A DNA stretch of 64,000 nucleotides from Larimichthys crocea (taxonomy: Eukaryota > Chordata > Actinopteri > Sciaenidae). Below are positions 36,150 through 44,760 of this stretch, piece after piece. Positions within the stretch are counted from its first letter, which is position 1; every line of letters begins with the position of its first letter. A program made the translations under genes and the position numbers. The DNA lies in the NCBI RefSeq assembly GCF_000972845.2, contig NC_040018.1, forward strand, positions 9,583,157 through 9,647,156, given 5' to 3'. The notes under the pieces are model-generated. The model was not told the DNA's origin. It did not search any database and saw only the letters and a program-made list of their open reading frames with translations.

Positions 36150-38030
36150 CTCGCTCTTGTGAGATGTTTTTGTCCTATGTGAAGCTTCACATAGCTGAAT
36201 GGGCTGTGGTCGGGCGAGGTGAGTTCAGTTGACCCCCGGGGTCATACGGAGACAATGGTGGCCGGGGCTTCTATAGGAAGAACAAAAACAGAGAGACCCC
36301 CAGGCTCATGGCCCCTGTAGTGGGAGGGGCTTGGGTATGGTAGGCCATTTTAGAAAAAAAAAAGAAAAGAAAAGGGGAAGAAGTGGCGCTGCATCAGAGG
36401 GGATGTTTGGGATCTCAAGTACAGGCTTGACTATCACAAATGCTACCAGCATGACACACGTGGTGGTTTTAAGTTACTCGTTTTGCCTCCCTCTGCTCGC
36501 TTTTATGCAGTTTGAAGTGCAGGATGACTGGTTGTGTTGACTACAGGCTACTTTTCCTACATCTTACCTGAAATAACACAAACGATCATGTGGAAAGTGC
36601 CAAAATAGCTTTTGAAAGTGACACCTGCTCTGATCCCAGCACAGATCTTTAACTATCATTTGTGCAGAGAACACAGAGCTTGAAGAGAAGAGGAGGTGGT
36701 TTTGTGGGTTGGGGGTAGTGGAGTGGCCTAACAAGGGAGAGCCGTAAGCTTTTATCTGACCCCATGGGACGATGTGAAGTACAGCCCCCCCCCCCACCTC
36801 ACTTCCATATGCAGAGAGAGTAGCCCCACCACTGGCTTTGTGTGGGGGGTTGGGGGGTCATGACTGAGCGCTCCCTCTCCCACAGTGTGACCAGAGAGGC
36901 GGAGAACAACAGATATTCTGCCATTCTGGTGAAAAGTGTTCATCTTTTGGGTCAGTTTGGAGGGGAGAGCATCAAATCTCAAATCTAACATTTGAGTGGA
37001 CACCGTCCCCCGTCTGAGGACGCTTCTACCCGAGTGGAATTTACAGCAACAACAACAGCAGAGAAAAGAGGTTTCACAGTTAAAGAACTGTAAATGTTAA
37101 AACTATCAATGAGCAGCTGGAATTACACACACTTCCCATCTCCTCTGTGAAGCTCAGTGAGTTGCATAAAGCCGACTTTTCTTTAAAGAAAACGAGCAAA
37201 AAAACAACAAAAAAAAAACAAAAAAAACAGAAACTCCAGTGATGGGGAAGTTGTGGTTTGGTGCTTCCTCCTACAGTTGAAAAGCAATCTTTGCCATTGT
37301 ACATATAGTACAGTACTTAGTTTGCTAGTTCCCTCTGCTGGCCAGCTACCATACTGTATCACTCCCATGTTTATAACAATTCACAGGATTTCAACAGATG
37401 AATAAAAGGTCAGCGTGCTCTTCAAAAGATAAGTGAGCGGCTCGGAGCAGCTCACATTTGTGACTTTTTTTTATCACAACAAATTACCAATAACAATGAG
37501 TTGTTGTAATTCCAATTCTCTGCATTGAAAGGTGAAAATGCCTCTCTGCATTTCATCAAACCTCCATTTTACTCTTAACTACCCAATGGTTGTGTTTCAT
37601 ACAGGGAACATTGGTAAGGAATTTGGAAGGTTCCATGGTTGTAGGGATCATCCTGTGTTTCTTTGTTATTAATCTGCAAAGAAAATGTACTGAAGAGCAC
37701 TTCTGTTATTCTTTATTGAACCGTATTTACATTCTTGTGTTGTGAACAAAAACATAATTGGAAGGATTTTATATGATCTGCTCTTAAAGCAGCAGGTGGG
37801 GCTAAATCCAGCATCTCTCAGTGGTAGAAGAAGAACAATGTTAAAAATGAAAACATGGGTTATTTGACCTCTTTTGGCTTCAAACAATTATTTAAATGAG
37901 ATGTGAGACATTAAGAGGAGAAAATGTCTTGCTTGGTGTAACAGCTAAATAAATTGACAGACATCTAAAACATCACGAGGTTAGAGATTTTGTATTTTTA
38001 TTAGTTCAACATGTTTTGAATGTAGAATCT
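36150..38030. other. Intergenic DNA between efnb2 and the microRNA locus
   Basis: This stretch contains G- and C-homopolymer runs (GGGGGGTTGGGGGG near 36845; a C run at 36784-36795) and A-rich tracts (37198-37230). No coding exon or structural RNA was recognised. The locally higher G+C at 36200-37050 is unexplained. Confidence 0.4.
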
Positions 38031-38034
38031 TTAT

Positions 38035-38170
38035 TTAAAAAGTAACCACAGCTGGTAGATCAATTAAGTGGAGTAAAAAGCACAACATTTCTCTGAGAAA
38101 TGTGGTAAAGTCAAAGTTTAAAGCAACATAAAATGGAAGTTCTTAAGTAAATTACAAGTACCCTTAAAAG
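38035..38170. mobile_element. Fragment of the CAGTGGTGGAA-ended repeat family
   Basis: TAAGTGGAGTAAAAAGCACA, TGGAAGTTCTTAAGTAAATT and ACAAGTACCC are interior motifs of the same family as 32893-33503. Ends are not preserved. Confidence 0.55.
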
Positions 38171-38463
38171 TAAACTTATGTAGAGTGGTTGAGAAAATCT
38201 TCTTTACACCGTTTTGATCTGAAAATTGTACAAACCATCATCATAAACATATAGGAAAACACTAAACATTAAAGTTTAGGAACCTTTATTTAATATAGTC
38301 CAAAGAAAATGTCACTGTTCACATGGCATTGTGCAGAGATAATGCAGTAAAGTCAGTTTTGCAGAGTGTAGAAAGAATCTGAAATATCTGTATCTTACTG
38401 TAAAGTGTCTAAACAATTTTTTAATTCACACTTTAAAAGGAATCTACAGAGAGACGCCACTTT

Positions 38464-38823
38464 TAAAAGTCCAATGTGTCAGATTTAAGATGCTCTATTT
38501 ACATCATGTGTCAGAAATGGAATTTAATACATATAACTATGTTTTCATTGATGTCTAATCACCTGAAAATAAGAATTATTATATTTTTCAGATCTTAGAA
38601 TGAACATTTTTTATCTATTGAGAATATAGGTGGTCTTCAGTTTGTCATGTTAAACTGCCACGTTTCTACAGTAGCCCCGAACACTGACCCCTTTGCGTTT
38701 TTTGCACATTTTTGCTGCCACGGTAATTTTTTCCCTCACACTTGGAACATCAGGGTGAGCGCAGGGGGTTGCAATCTGTAGCAACATCGCTAGATGCCAC
38801 TAGATCCTACACACTGGTCCTTT
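38464..38823. mobile_element. Near-full-length GGTCCAGTGTGT-type MITE
   Basis: The left end TTTAAAAGTCCAATGTGTCA and right end ATCCTACACACTGGTCCTTT are inverted termini. The interior shares TCTACAGTAGCCCCGAACAC and ATCTGTAGCAACATCGC-type blocks with the other copies. It is non-coding. Confidence 0.8.
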
Positions 38824-38829
38824 AACTAG

Positions 38830-40400
38830 ATGCAAATAATATGTGCAGTATTGAGACTGGGCCCTACATCCTGTCTGAGGCAGCTGAATTTGTTGCAGTA
38901 CTCCAGTACTCCTCTGTTGTGGTTTGATGGCTTGTGCCTTTGCTTGTAAAGTCTTGACAACATCCAGCCGTTTTTGTTTTAACTCGGAGAAGAAGGAAAA
39001 GCAAGAGCAGAGCACGAGGATACTGTGAACTCTCTGTGAGCATAAAATGTTTGTGAATTTCAAAGTGGAGCACACAACAATCAGAAAAGGAAGTCATGAT
39101 TCTGATTTTATAATCAGGGTTATGTTTAATTACACAGTAAGTTTTAATTACTCTGACTTTTCACACTTGACAAAACAAATATCTGAACAGTTTTAATTGA
39201 GTTATTGTAAAAGAAGTACTGGTGCACTTTGCCTTGAACTACTCTGAAGGCAAAATATAAAAATATTACAAACAAACTCATGCTTCAGATGGTTTTACCG
39301 ACTTAAAACAATTGTTTGAATTAGATTTAAAAACTTTGCCCATTTCACTTTTACATTTCACTGATTTAGCCCTCAAATTGTTATTATTATGTCAATTACA
39401 AATGTTTTGAATCATTTGTTGGGGCTCATTTTTGTCAAAACCATATGAACAATTTTTGTAGAATTTCCGTTATTCTGTGAATTAGTGTTAGTCAAAACTA
39501 ATAAAGTGAATTTCCTCAAAACAGATAATTGTTATTCCAACTCAGAACTCATTATAGTCACATTACAAATCACTTTAAAAATAATAGTAAACAACTTTTC
39601 AGCTGTAATCTGTTATCAGTGTTTGTCTATTTTGATTTGATGAATTGAATAATGTTTATTTAACAATTTTATTTCTAAAACCCTATTTAAAAAAAAAAAA
39701 AATCGTTATCAAAGAATGCATTAAACGTCAAATAAAGTTTATTATTTCTGGAAGAAACACTTTTGATTGAACTTCATCTGCCTGTTCACAAACAACAGAC
39801 TGGCTTTATGATGATTAATTAATAAATGTACCGATATTTGTGCTCAGTTTTATACATTTAAGTTATGCTCTATTAGTTTAGGCCCTAATGTTTTTACACA
39901 CACTTTATGTCTTCTAAGGCTCTAAAACTAAAGAATATACAAGAGCTTAACTGACTGGTTGTCATATAATTGTATCTTTACAGGAGACATGAATTAGAAT
40001 TTACAAAACTCTCACTTGATTTCATAATAAAACATTTAAAAATATATATTTATTTTATTTTTTTTGTCTCTCTGGTTGGAGACTCAGAAAAAAAAATTAC
40101 ATCTATGATCTGCAGATGTGGAAATAAAGTCACTGTGGGCTGATTTTAATATGTTGTACAAGCAGCAACAGGTTAATTAGTCGTTTTTATTTTCGTTGTT
40201 AAACAAACATATGGAGCACCTAAAGAATAAAATGTGGTGAATATATAAAATAGTTTGATCACACTGCGCCATTATTTTGAAAAAAATAAAATAAAAATAA
40301 ACATAGTCCATGATTTCAAATGATTAATCTTTTCGTTTTAACTTTAATGTGCATTAAACTGTATGACTAAGCAGGCTGTTTTCCCGTTATGCATACATAA
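38830..40400. other. AT-rich intergenic DNA upstream of mir17hg
   Basis: Very AT-rich sequence with poly(A)/poly(T) tracts. Apart from a 91-codon minus-strand open frame without splice support at 38800-39075, nothing gene-like is seen. Confidence 0.45.
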
Positions 40401-40559
40401 ATATATATATTTTTTTCATATTGAAAGGCGCAGTGATCCCTGTCTGTTTTCCCTCTCCTTCCTCGGGGAGAGGTGGAGGCTGTTTGGTTGGAGATGTGGG
40501 TCGGAAGTACCGTAGTTTATGTATGCTAATAGGAGAGTTGGGGGTTGTAGCTAGATATT

Positions 40560-40700
40560 TACGTTCAGTGGGAGCCGCCCTTCATTCACCCACATGGTTA
40601 CCAACTGGTCGCCTTCGCGCCACTTTCCTAACCCCGCAATCATTTTTTAAGCAGCGTATCTGGGCTATAAATTGACTCGCGATCGTCTCGGACTTCACTT
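40560..40700 (+). promoter_or_regulatory. Core promoter of the miR-17~92 host gene
   Basis: A TATAAATT box at 40666-40673 predicts transcription starting near 40697. Upstream are an E2F-type site TTCGCGCC at 40614-40621 and a CACATG E-box at 40591-40596, which is the complement of the CATGTG E-box type bound by MYC at the mammalian locus. The region changes abruptly from AT-rich to CpG-containing. Control of mammalian MIR17HG by E2F and MYC is established; the same control here is inferred from the sites. Confidence 0.6.
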
Positions 40701-42175
40701 CATGTTTCGGTTTTGTCCTCCGATAGAAAAGTTTCCGGATTAGTTACGTATTTATTTCTCTCTTTTGTCGGCGAGAGACTAACACGGCAAGCCCAAGCAA
40801 GTGAGCGAAGATGGTGGATTTCGGCTGGTGAGTGTCTAACACCGAGCGCATGTTTATCGGCAAGGAAGTCGGGTTTGGGGCTTTCTTTATTTTTATTTTG
40901 TATTATAAGCTCCCTTTTGGAAATCTTGTGTCTTAACATCATACCGTGCGAGGATATCTAAAAAAACATTTACACATTTAAAAAATAAATGATATGCTTG
41001 CGATGAAAACAGTGTAACGTGAGGCGCATGGCAGCCCCCTCTGCTCCACCATTGAGGGAATGAGGGAGATTTGAAAAAGCTGTCCGGAGCTTTTTCTCCG
41101 CTGCGCTTTTAAGCGACTACTTCCACACAAAAAAACAAAAACAATCCAGCCTCTTTGTAATTAAACACGCCGAGTTTGTACAAGTCCCATATTAAAATAA
41201 GTTTGTAAAATGTGGGTTTAATGTGTTGCTGGGTCTCGAGTGCAGTGGTGTGTGAGTTAAAGTGCCCCCCAGAACAAAGCAGCAGCACATGGGGCAGCGC
41301 TAGGCCGCGCGTTTTAGCTTAGCTTAGCCTAGCCTAGCCGCATAAACTTAAATAATACTTTCGCGGGCTTGTGCACACACCTGAACAAATTAATGCCAGG
41401 TAATTCCTGTTTTTTTTTTCTTAAAAAAAAAAAAAATACAGCTCAAGAGGAGTTAAACACAGCCAAATGTTCCCGTTGTTTTTTCAAAAAACGTGTGCTC
41501 GTTTGTTGTTGGCTAACGGCTAACCAGTGTCGTCAAACTCCCCCCAAAAATCATCTTTATTATCAACCTGCGAGTCATGTTTATATTAAAAAAAGAAAGA
41601 AGCAGACTGCTTTTACTGGAAACACCCCGGGCTCCCTGCTGTGCCGACCGTAGTGAAGGTTTACACCATGTTTTCACGGAGCTAACACCAGCTACCTGCT
41701 CGCTGTTTGCCGCTAGCCTCCGCTGCTACACGGACGGCAGCCTTGTTTTGTAGGAAACAACCAGCGAGTTCCCCCCTTTTTATTTTGTTTGAACACAACC
41801 ACGCAATTGCAAATTTAAGTGTTCAACACCACGTTAGCGTACAGCTTGTTTTTGTTGTTTATTTTTAAAGTCATTTATGCTAAAGGTTGGCGCACTTCGA
41901 GGCGCCATGTTGAAGGAGGTGGGGGAGGGGTGAACAACACAGTTTCTCTCGCGCAGGCGCTCGCGTGTCGCAGGGAACGCGGGCCGCAGGCTGCTGCTGC
42001 TCATTCATGTTTTCACTGACCTCGTGCTGCTCTATAACACATCATAACATCTCGTGTCACGGATAACTCTGCGTAATTATCGACCGACTAAGTCATAATA
42101 TTTAACATTCCCGACGCCGGACGAGCGAATTCCATCTTTTTTGTATTTTTTGTTTTAATTGCAAGGCGTTCATTA

Positions 42176-42181
42176 CACGTG
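42176..42181 (+). promoter_or_regulatory. Canonical E-box CACGTG upstream of miR-17
   Basis: A perfect CACGTG lies inside the host transcript about 220 bases before the first hairpin. Mammalian MIR17HG has an intronic MYC-bound E-box, so this is a candidate functional equivalent. Binding is inferred only. Confidence 0.4.
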
Positions 42182-42395
42182 CGCACACTATGTAACTTGT
42201 TGCAGTGCCCCCAAAAGAAATCGCATCCATCGTCTTTAATAAGATTTTTGTTTTTAAACTTACAGATCCACATCCACCACGAAGTGCAGGAGCCCCCCCT
42301 CCTCCCACCACCACCACAAACACAATGGCAGCATGGAGCAGTGTGTCCATCTCTTCCCATGATCCTGGAGGACAGTGGCGCTGTAATCAGTCTGT

Positions 42396-42468
42396 GTATT
42401 GTCAAAGTGCTTACAGTGCAGGTAGTACTATGTAATACCTACTGCAGTGGAGGCACTTACAGCAATAC
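42396..42468 (+). ncRNA. mir17: miR-17 hairpin
   Basis: The mature 5p strand is at 42403-42425, with seed AAAGTGC, and the 3p strand is at 42441-42462 (ACTGCAGTGGAGGCACTT...). The arms pair from GTATTG at 42396 to CAATAC at 42468 around a short loop. The 5p sequence is identical to vertebrate miR-17-5p as I know it. First member of the cluster. Confidence 0.98.
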
Positions 42469-42540
42469 CCCGACACTGATGTGCAGATCCGTTGATGTTA
42501 ACGTGTTTTTTTTTTGTTTTTTTTTTTTGAAGTACTGTCT

Positions 42541-42614
42541 TTGTGCTAAGGTGCATCTAGTGCAGATAGTGAAATAGACTAGCACCTACTGCCCTAAGTG
42601 CTCCTTCTGGCATA
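42541..42614 (+). ncRNA. mir18a: miR-18a hairpin
   Basis: The mature 5p strand is at 42547-42569, with seed AAGGTGC. The 3p strand is at 42588-42610 (ACTGCCCTAAGTGCTCC...). The arms are complementary with the usual bulges. It is preceded by an unusual T-rich spacer at 42505-42528. Confidence 0.97.
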
Positions 42615-42690
42615 AGGGGCTGTGATATGCGCCACCAGACCATTGTTTTTTCTCCCCCTTCCCTCTAATTTCTAATTGGGCTCAAATCTC

Positions 42691-42772
42691 GCAGTTCTCT
42701 GCTAGTTTTGCATAGTTGCACTACAAGAATAGATGAGTTGTGCAAATCTATGCAAAACTGATGGTGGCCTGC
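42691..42772 (+). ncRNA. mir19a: miR-19a hairpin
   Basis: The dominant 3p strand is at 42739-42761, with seed GTGCAAA. The 5p strand is at 42704-42725 (AGTTTTGCATAGTTGC...). The stem runs from GCAGTTCTCTG to GGTGGCCTGC, the same 82-base span as the human precursor. Confidence 0.98.
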
Positions 42773-42908
42773 TTGCTCTCCACATGTTTAGATCTTTTTT
42801 TGGTTTTGGGGGTGTCACATCAAACACAATCCACCTGTAACACACTTTTCTTTTTAAAAAAACAAACAAGCAGGAGAGTTTTGCCAGTTGGCATCCAGTG
42901 ACAGTTTC

Positions 42909-42984
42909 AGCAGTACTAAAGTGCTTATAGTGCAGGTAGTGTTTTCTCCTATCTACTGCAATGTGAGCACTTGAAGTACTTCTA
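42909..42984 (+). ncRNA. mir20a: miR-20a hairpin
   Basis: The mature 5p strand is at 42917-42939, with seed AAAGTGC. The 3p strand is at 42955-42976 (ACTGCAATGTGAGCACTT...). AGTACT and AGTACT close the lower stem. Confidence 0.98.
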
Positions 42985-43034
42985 ACTGCGTCCTTCTGAA
43001 GCGCTCGCGTGTAATTGCTGAAGACTCGTCCGTT

Positions 43035-43123
43035 GATCATCACATGGTCAGTTTTGCTGGTTTGCATTCAGCTTTAACTTTTGTTCGCTGTGCAAATCCA
43101 TGCAAAACTGACCAGGTTGATGA
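43035..43123 (+). ncRNA. mir19b: miR-19b hairpin
   Basis: The dominant 3p strand is at 43089-43111, with seed GTGCAAA and a single change from miR-19a (CCA for CTA). The 5p strand is at 43050-43072 (AGTTTTGCTGGTTTGC...). The lower stem pairs CATGGTCAG with CTGACCAGG. Confidence 0.98.
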
Positions 43124-43159
43124 AATGTGTTCTGCCGAGTTGCATTGCTTTCATCAAGA

Positions 43160-43182
43160 TTTTTTTTTTTTTTTTTTTTTTT
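43160..43182 (+). repeat. Poly(T) tract between miR-19b and miR-92a
   Basis: Twenty-three consecutive T residues inside the polycistron, on the transcribed sense strand. It is a likely site of length variation. Confidence 0.95.
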
Positions 43183-43243
43183 ACCGTGTGGTGGGTATTT
43201 GTACTTGATGTGTGATGTTGGTTTAGATATCTGGAGATGTCCC

Positions 43244-43317
43244 TTCCTGTGCAGGTGGGGATTAGTAGCAATGCTGTGTACCTGGAGGTATTGCACTTGT
43301 CCCGGCCTGTGTAGGAA
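43244..43317 (+). ncRNA. mir92a: miR-92a hairpin
   Basis: The mature 3p strand is at 43289-43310, with seed ATTGCAC. The 5p strand is at 43253-43275 (AGGTGGGGATTAGTAGCA...). The lower stem TTCCTGTGCAGG pairs with CCTGTGTAGGAA. Last member of the cluster. Confidence 0.98.
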
Positions 43318-43358
43318 CGAGGAGATGGAGGCGACCTGTATCCTGACCCCGAGTATTA

Positions 43359-43364
43359 AATAAA
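43359..43364 (+). terminator. Candidate poly(A) signal of mir17hg
   Basis: AATAAA lies about 50 bases after the miR-92a mature sequence. An ATTAAA at 43449-43454 is an alternative. Confidence 0.45.
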
Positions 43365-43464
43365 AAAACTGCTGCACTCATCTACATGTCCTGTGTGCTC
43401 TGTATGAAATGTTGTTACTGATGTGGTTATTGTATGTTGTTGAAATATATTAAAGTTTTACACA

Positions 43465-44400
43465 TTCTTTCTGTGAATGCTTTATTATGCAAATCTCACA
43501 ATGAACGGGTTGCAGGTGTTATGGACGGGAGTTTAAGAGTTGATGTACAACTAGCTGTCCAAAAAAATGCCCTTACTTTTTAACGCCATTTCAATTTATT
43601 TTTTTTCTAAGTCAGACTGTAATCTAACGGTTTTATCCATTCTATAGTTAGGTATATGTTTTTGTTGAACTTTGTCTAATTAAAGTGTCGCCCAACTAGA
43701 GTTTTTTTATGCTGGATGTTCTAATTTTGTAATATAAAGTTGGGTTAGCAGTGATTCTAGATCGCAGCCCAGGATTTAGTGTAAAGAATAAAATGGAGTA
43801 ATTGTGCAATTAATTTTACAAGAGACCTGCGTCTAAAATGCCCTGAAAACGCTTAAACTACCCGATCTGTAGTTCAGTTACAGTCTGGATGTGGTGCAGT
43901 TTGTTTTCTGAAACAATCTGGATCATGCAACTTGATATGTATGAAGTCTGTGAAAATCCTTCAAGACCAATGTAACTGTCCAATCTTTATGCAAACTAAT
44001 GAACTATTTTGGATTTAATAAAGGAAAACTTACATTTTCACATTATTAAAGACCAGAGTATAGCCATGATCCATAAATTCTTCACTGTTAAATTAAATAT
44101 AATATTAAATGATGCTCTCAACCTTAAGAAGGTTGCATACTAAGATGCTGGCACTTTTGGATGTGAAAAATATAATTTTTTTTGGCTGAATTCTCCATGA
44201 AACCTTAATAATCCTCCAGTTACTTTCACCTTTATGAATCAACATATGAACAAAATCTCTTAAAGATCCACTTACCAACTATTTCAGACATAATTTTAAT
44301 TTTTTTTAAAAAGATGAAATAATCATGTTTTCTGTCTGGAAGTGACTCATCTCTTCATGGTGTCACTAAAAACTAAGTCTTAAACTGAAGTTGAAGACTG
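43465..44400. other. Spacer between mir17hg and gpc5
   Basis: AT-rich sequence without a recognisable exon, repeat family or hairpin. From about 44400 the G+C content rises toward the gpc5 start. Confidence 0.4.
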
Positions 44401-44760
44401 TCCACTAGGTGGCGCTGTCAGGCTGTGGGTCAGCAGCGCGTCCTGCCGGCGGAGTGCAGGTAACGTTCACGGTACCGCCTCTGCTGTCGGTCCAACCAAC
44501 TTGGACAACATGCCGCTTTCAAACAGAGTCACACCGCAGCAACTTTCTCTCTGTGGCCGGACTGAAGTGATCATCCGAAGCGTTTCCTCGACTCAGACAC
44601 AAACGCCACATGGTCGACGCTGAATTCTCCTGAAATCTGAAATGTGGTCGGAACTCACCTGAGCGGAGTATAGGTTAACTTCCACACAGAAATAGACTCG
44701 TGTTTCTTTTTTACTATTATTATTATTTTTATTGGAGTAATATCTCTGGATTTTATTAAA
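44400..44760 (+). promoter_or_regulatory. Probable promoter and 5'UTR of gpc5
   Basis: G+C-rich and CpG-containing sequence (CAGCAGCGCGTCCTGCCGGC, GGTACCGCCTCTGCTGTCGG) lies immediately 5' of the gpc5 ATG. No TATA box is recognised at a useful distance. Assigned by position. Confidence 0.4.

Larger units (their letters stand above)
40697..43380 (+). ncRNA. mir17hg: miR-17~92 polycistronic primary transcript (host gene)
   Basis: This is the primary RNA carrying six microRNA hairpins that restrain apoptosis and cell-cycle inhibitors such as Bim, Pten and E2F1 in vertebrates. The start is inferred from the TATA box at 40666. A strong donor GGCTG|GTGAGT at 40827/40828 suggests a short first exon followed by an intron or retained region that contains the hairpins (42396-43318). 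AATAAA at 43359-43364 and ATTAAA at 43449-43454 are candidate poly(A) signals just after miR-92a. A canonical CACGTG E-box lies at 42176-42181, about 220 bases before miR-17. No conserved protein frame is present. The neighbour on the right, gpc5, is the same on human 13q31, in the same orientation. Hairpin identity is certain; the transcript ends are estimates. Confidence 0.8.

Noticed and set aside
38823..39075. Minus-strand block coding for a Lys/Gln-rich stretch (ELKQKRLDVVKTLQAKAQ)
   Set aside because: It looks peptide-like, but no GT donor follows at the expected place, the frame runs into a MITE, and no partner exon is visible.
42088..42577. Overlapping open frames of 76-132 codons around the miR-17 hairpin
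   Set aside because: They have no domain features, overlap on both strands and include homopolymer-coded runs; the locus is explained by the microRNA host transcript.
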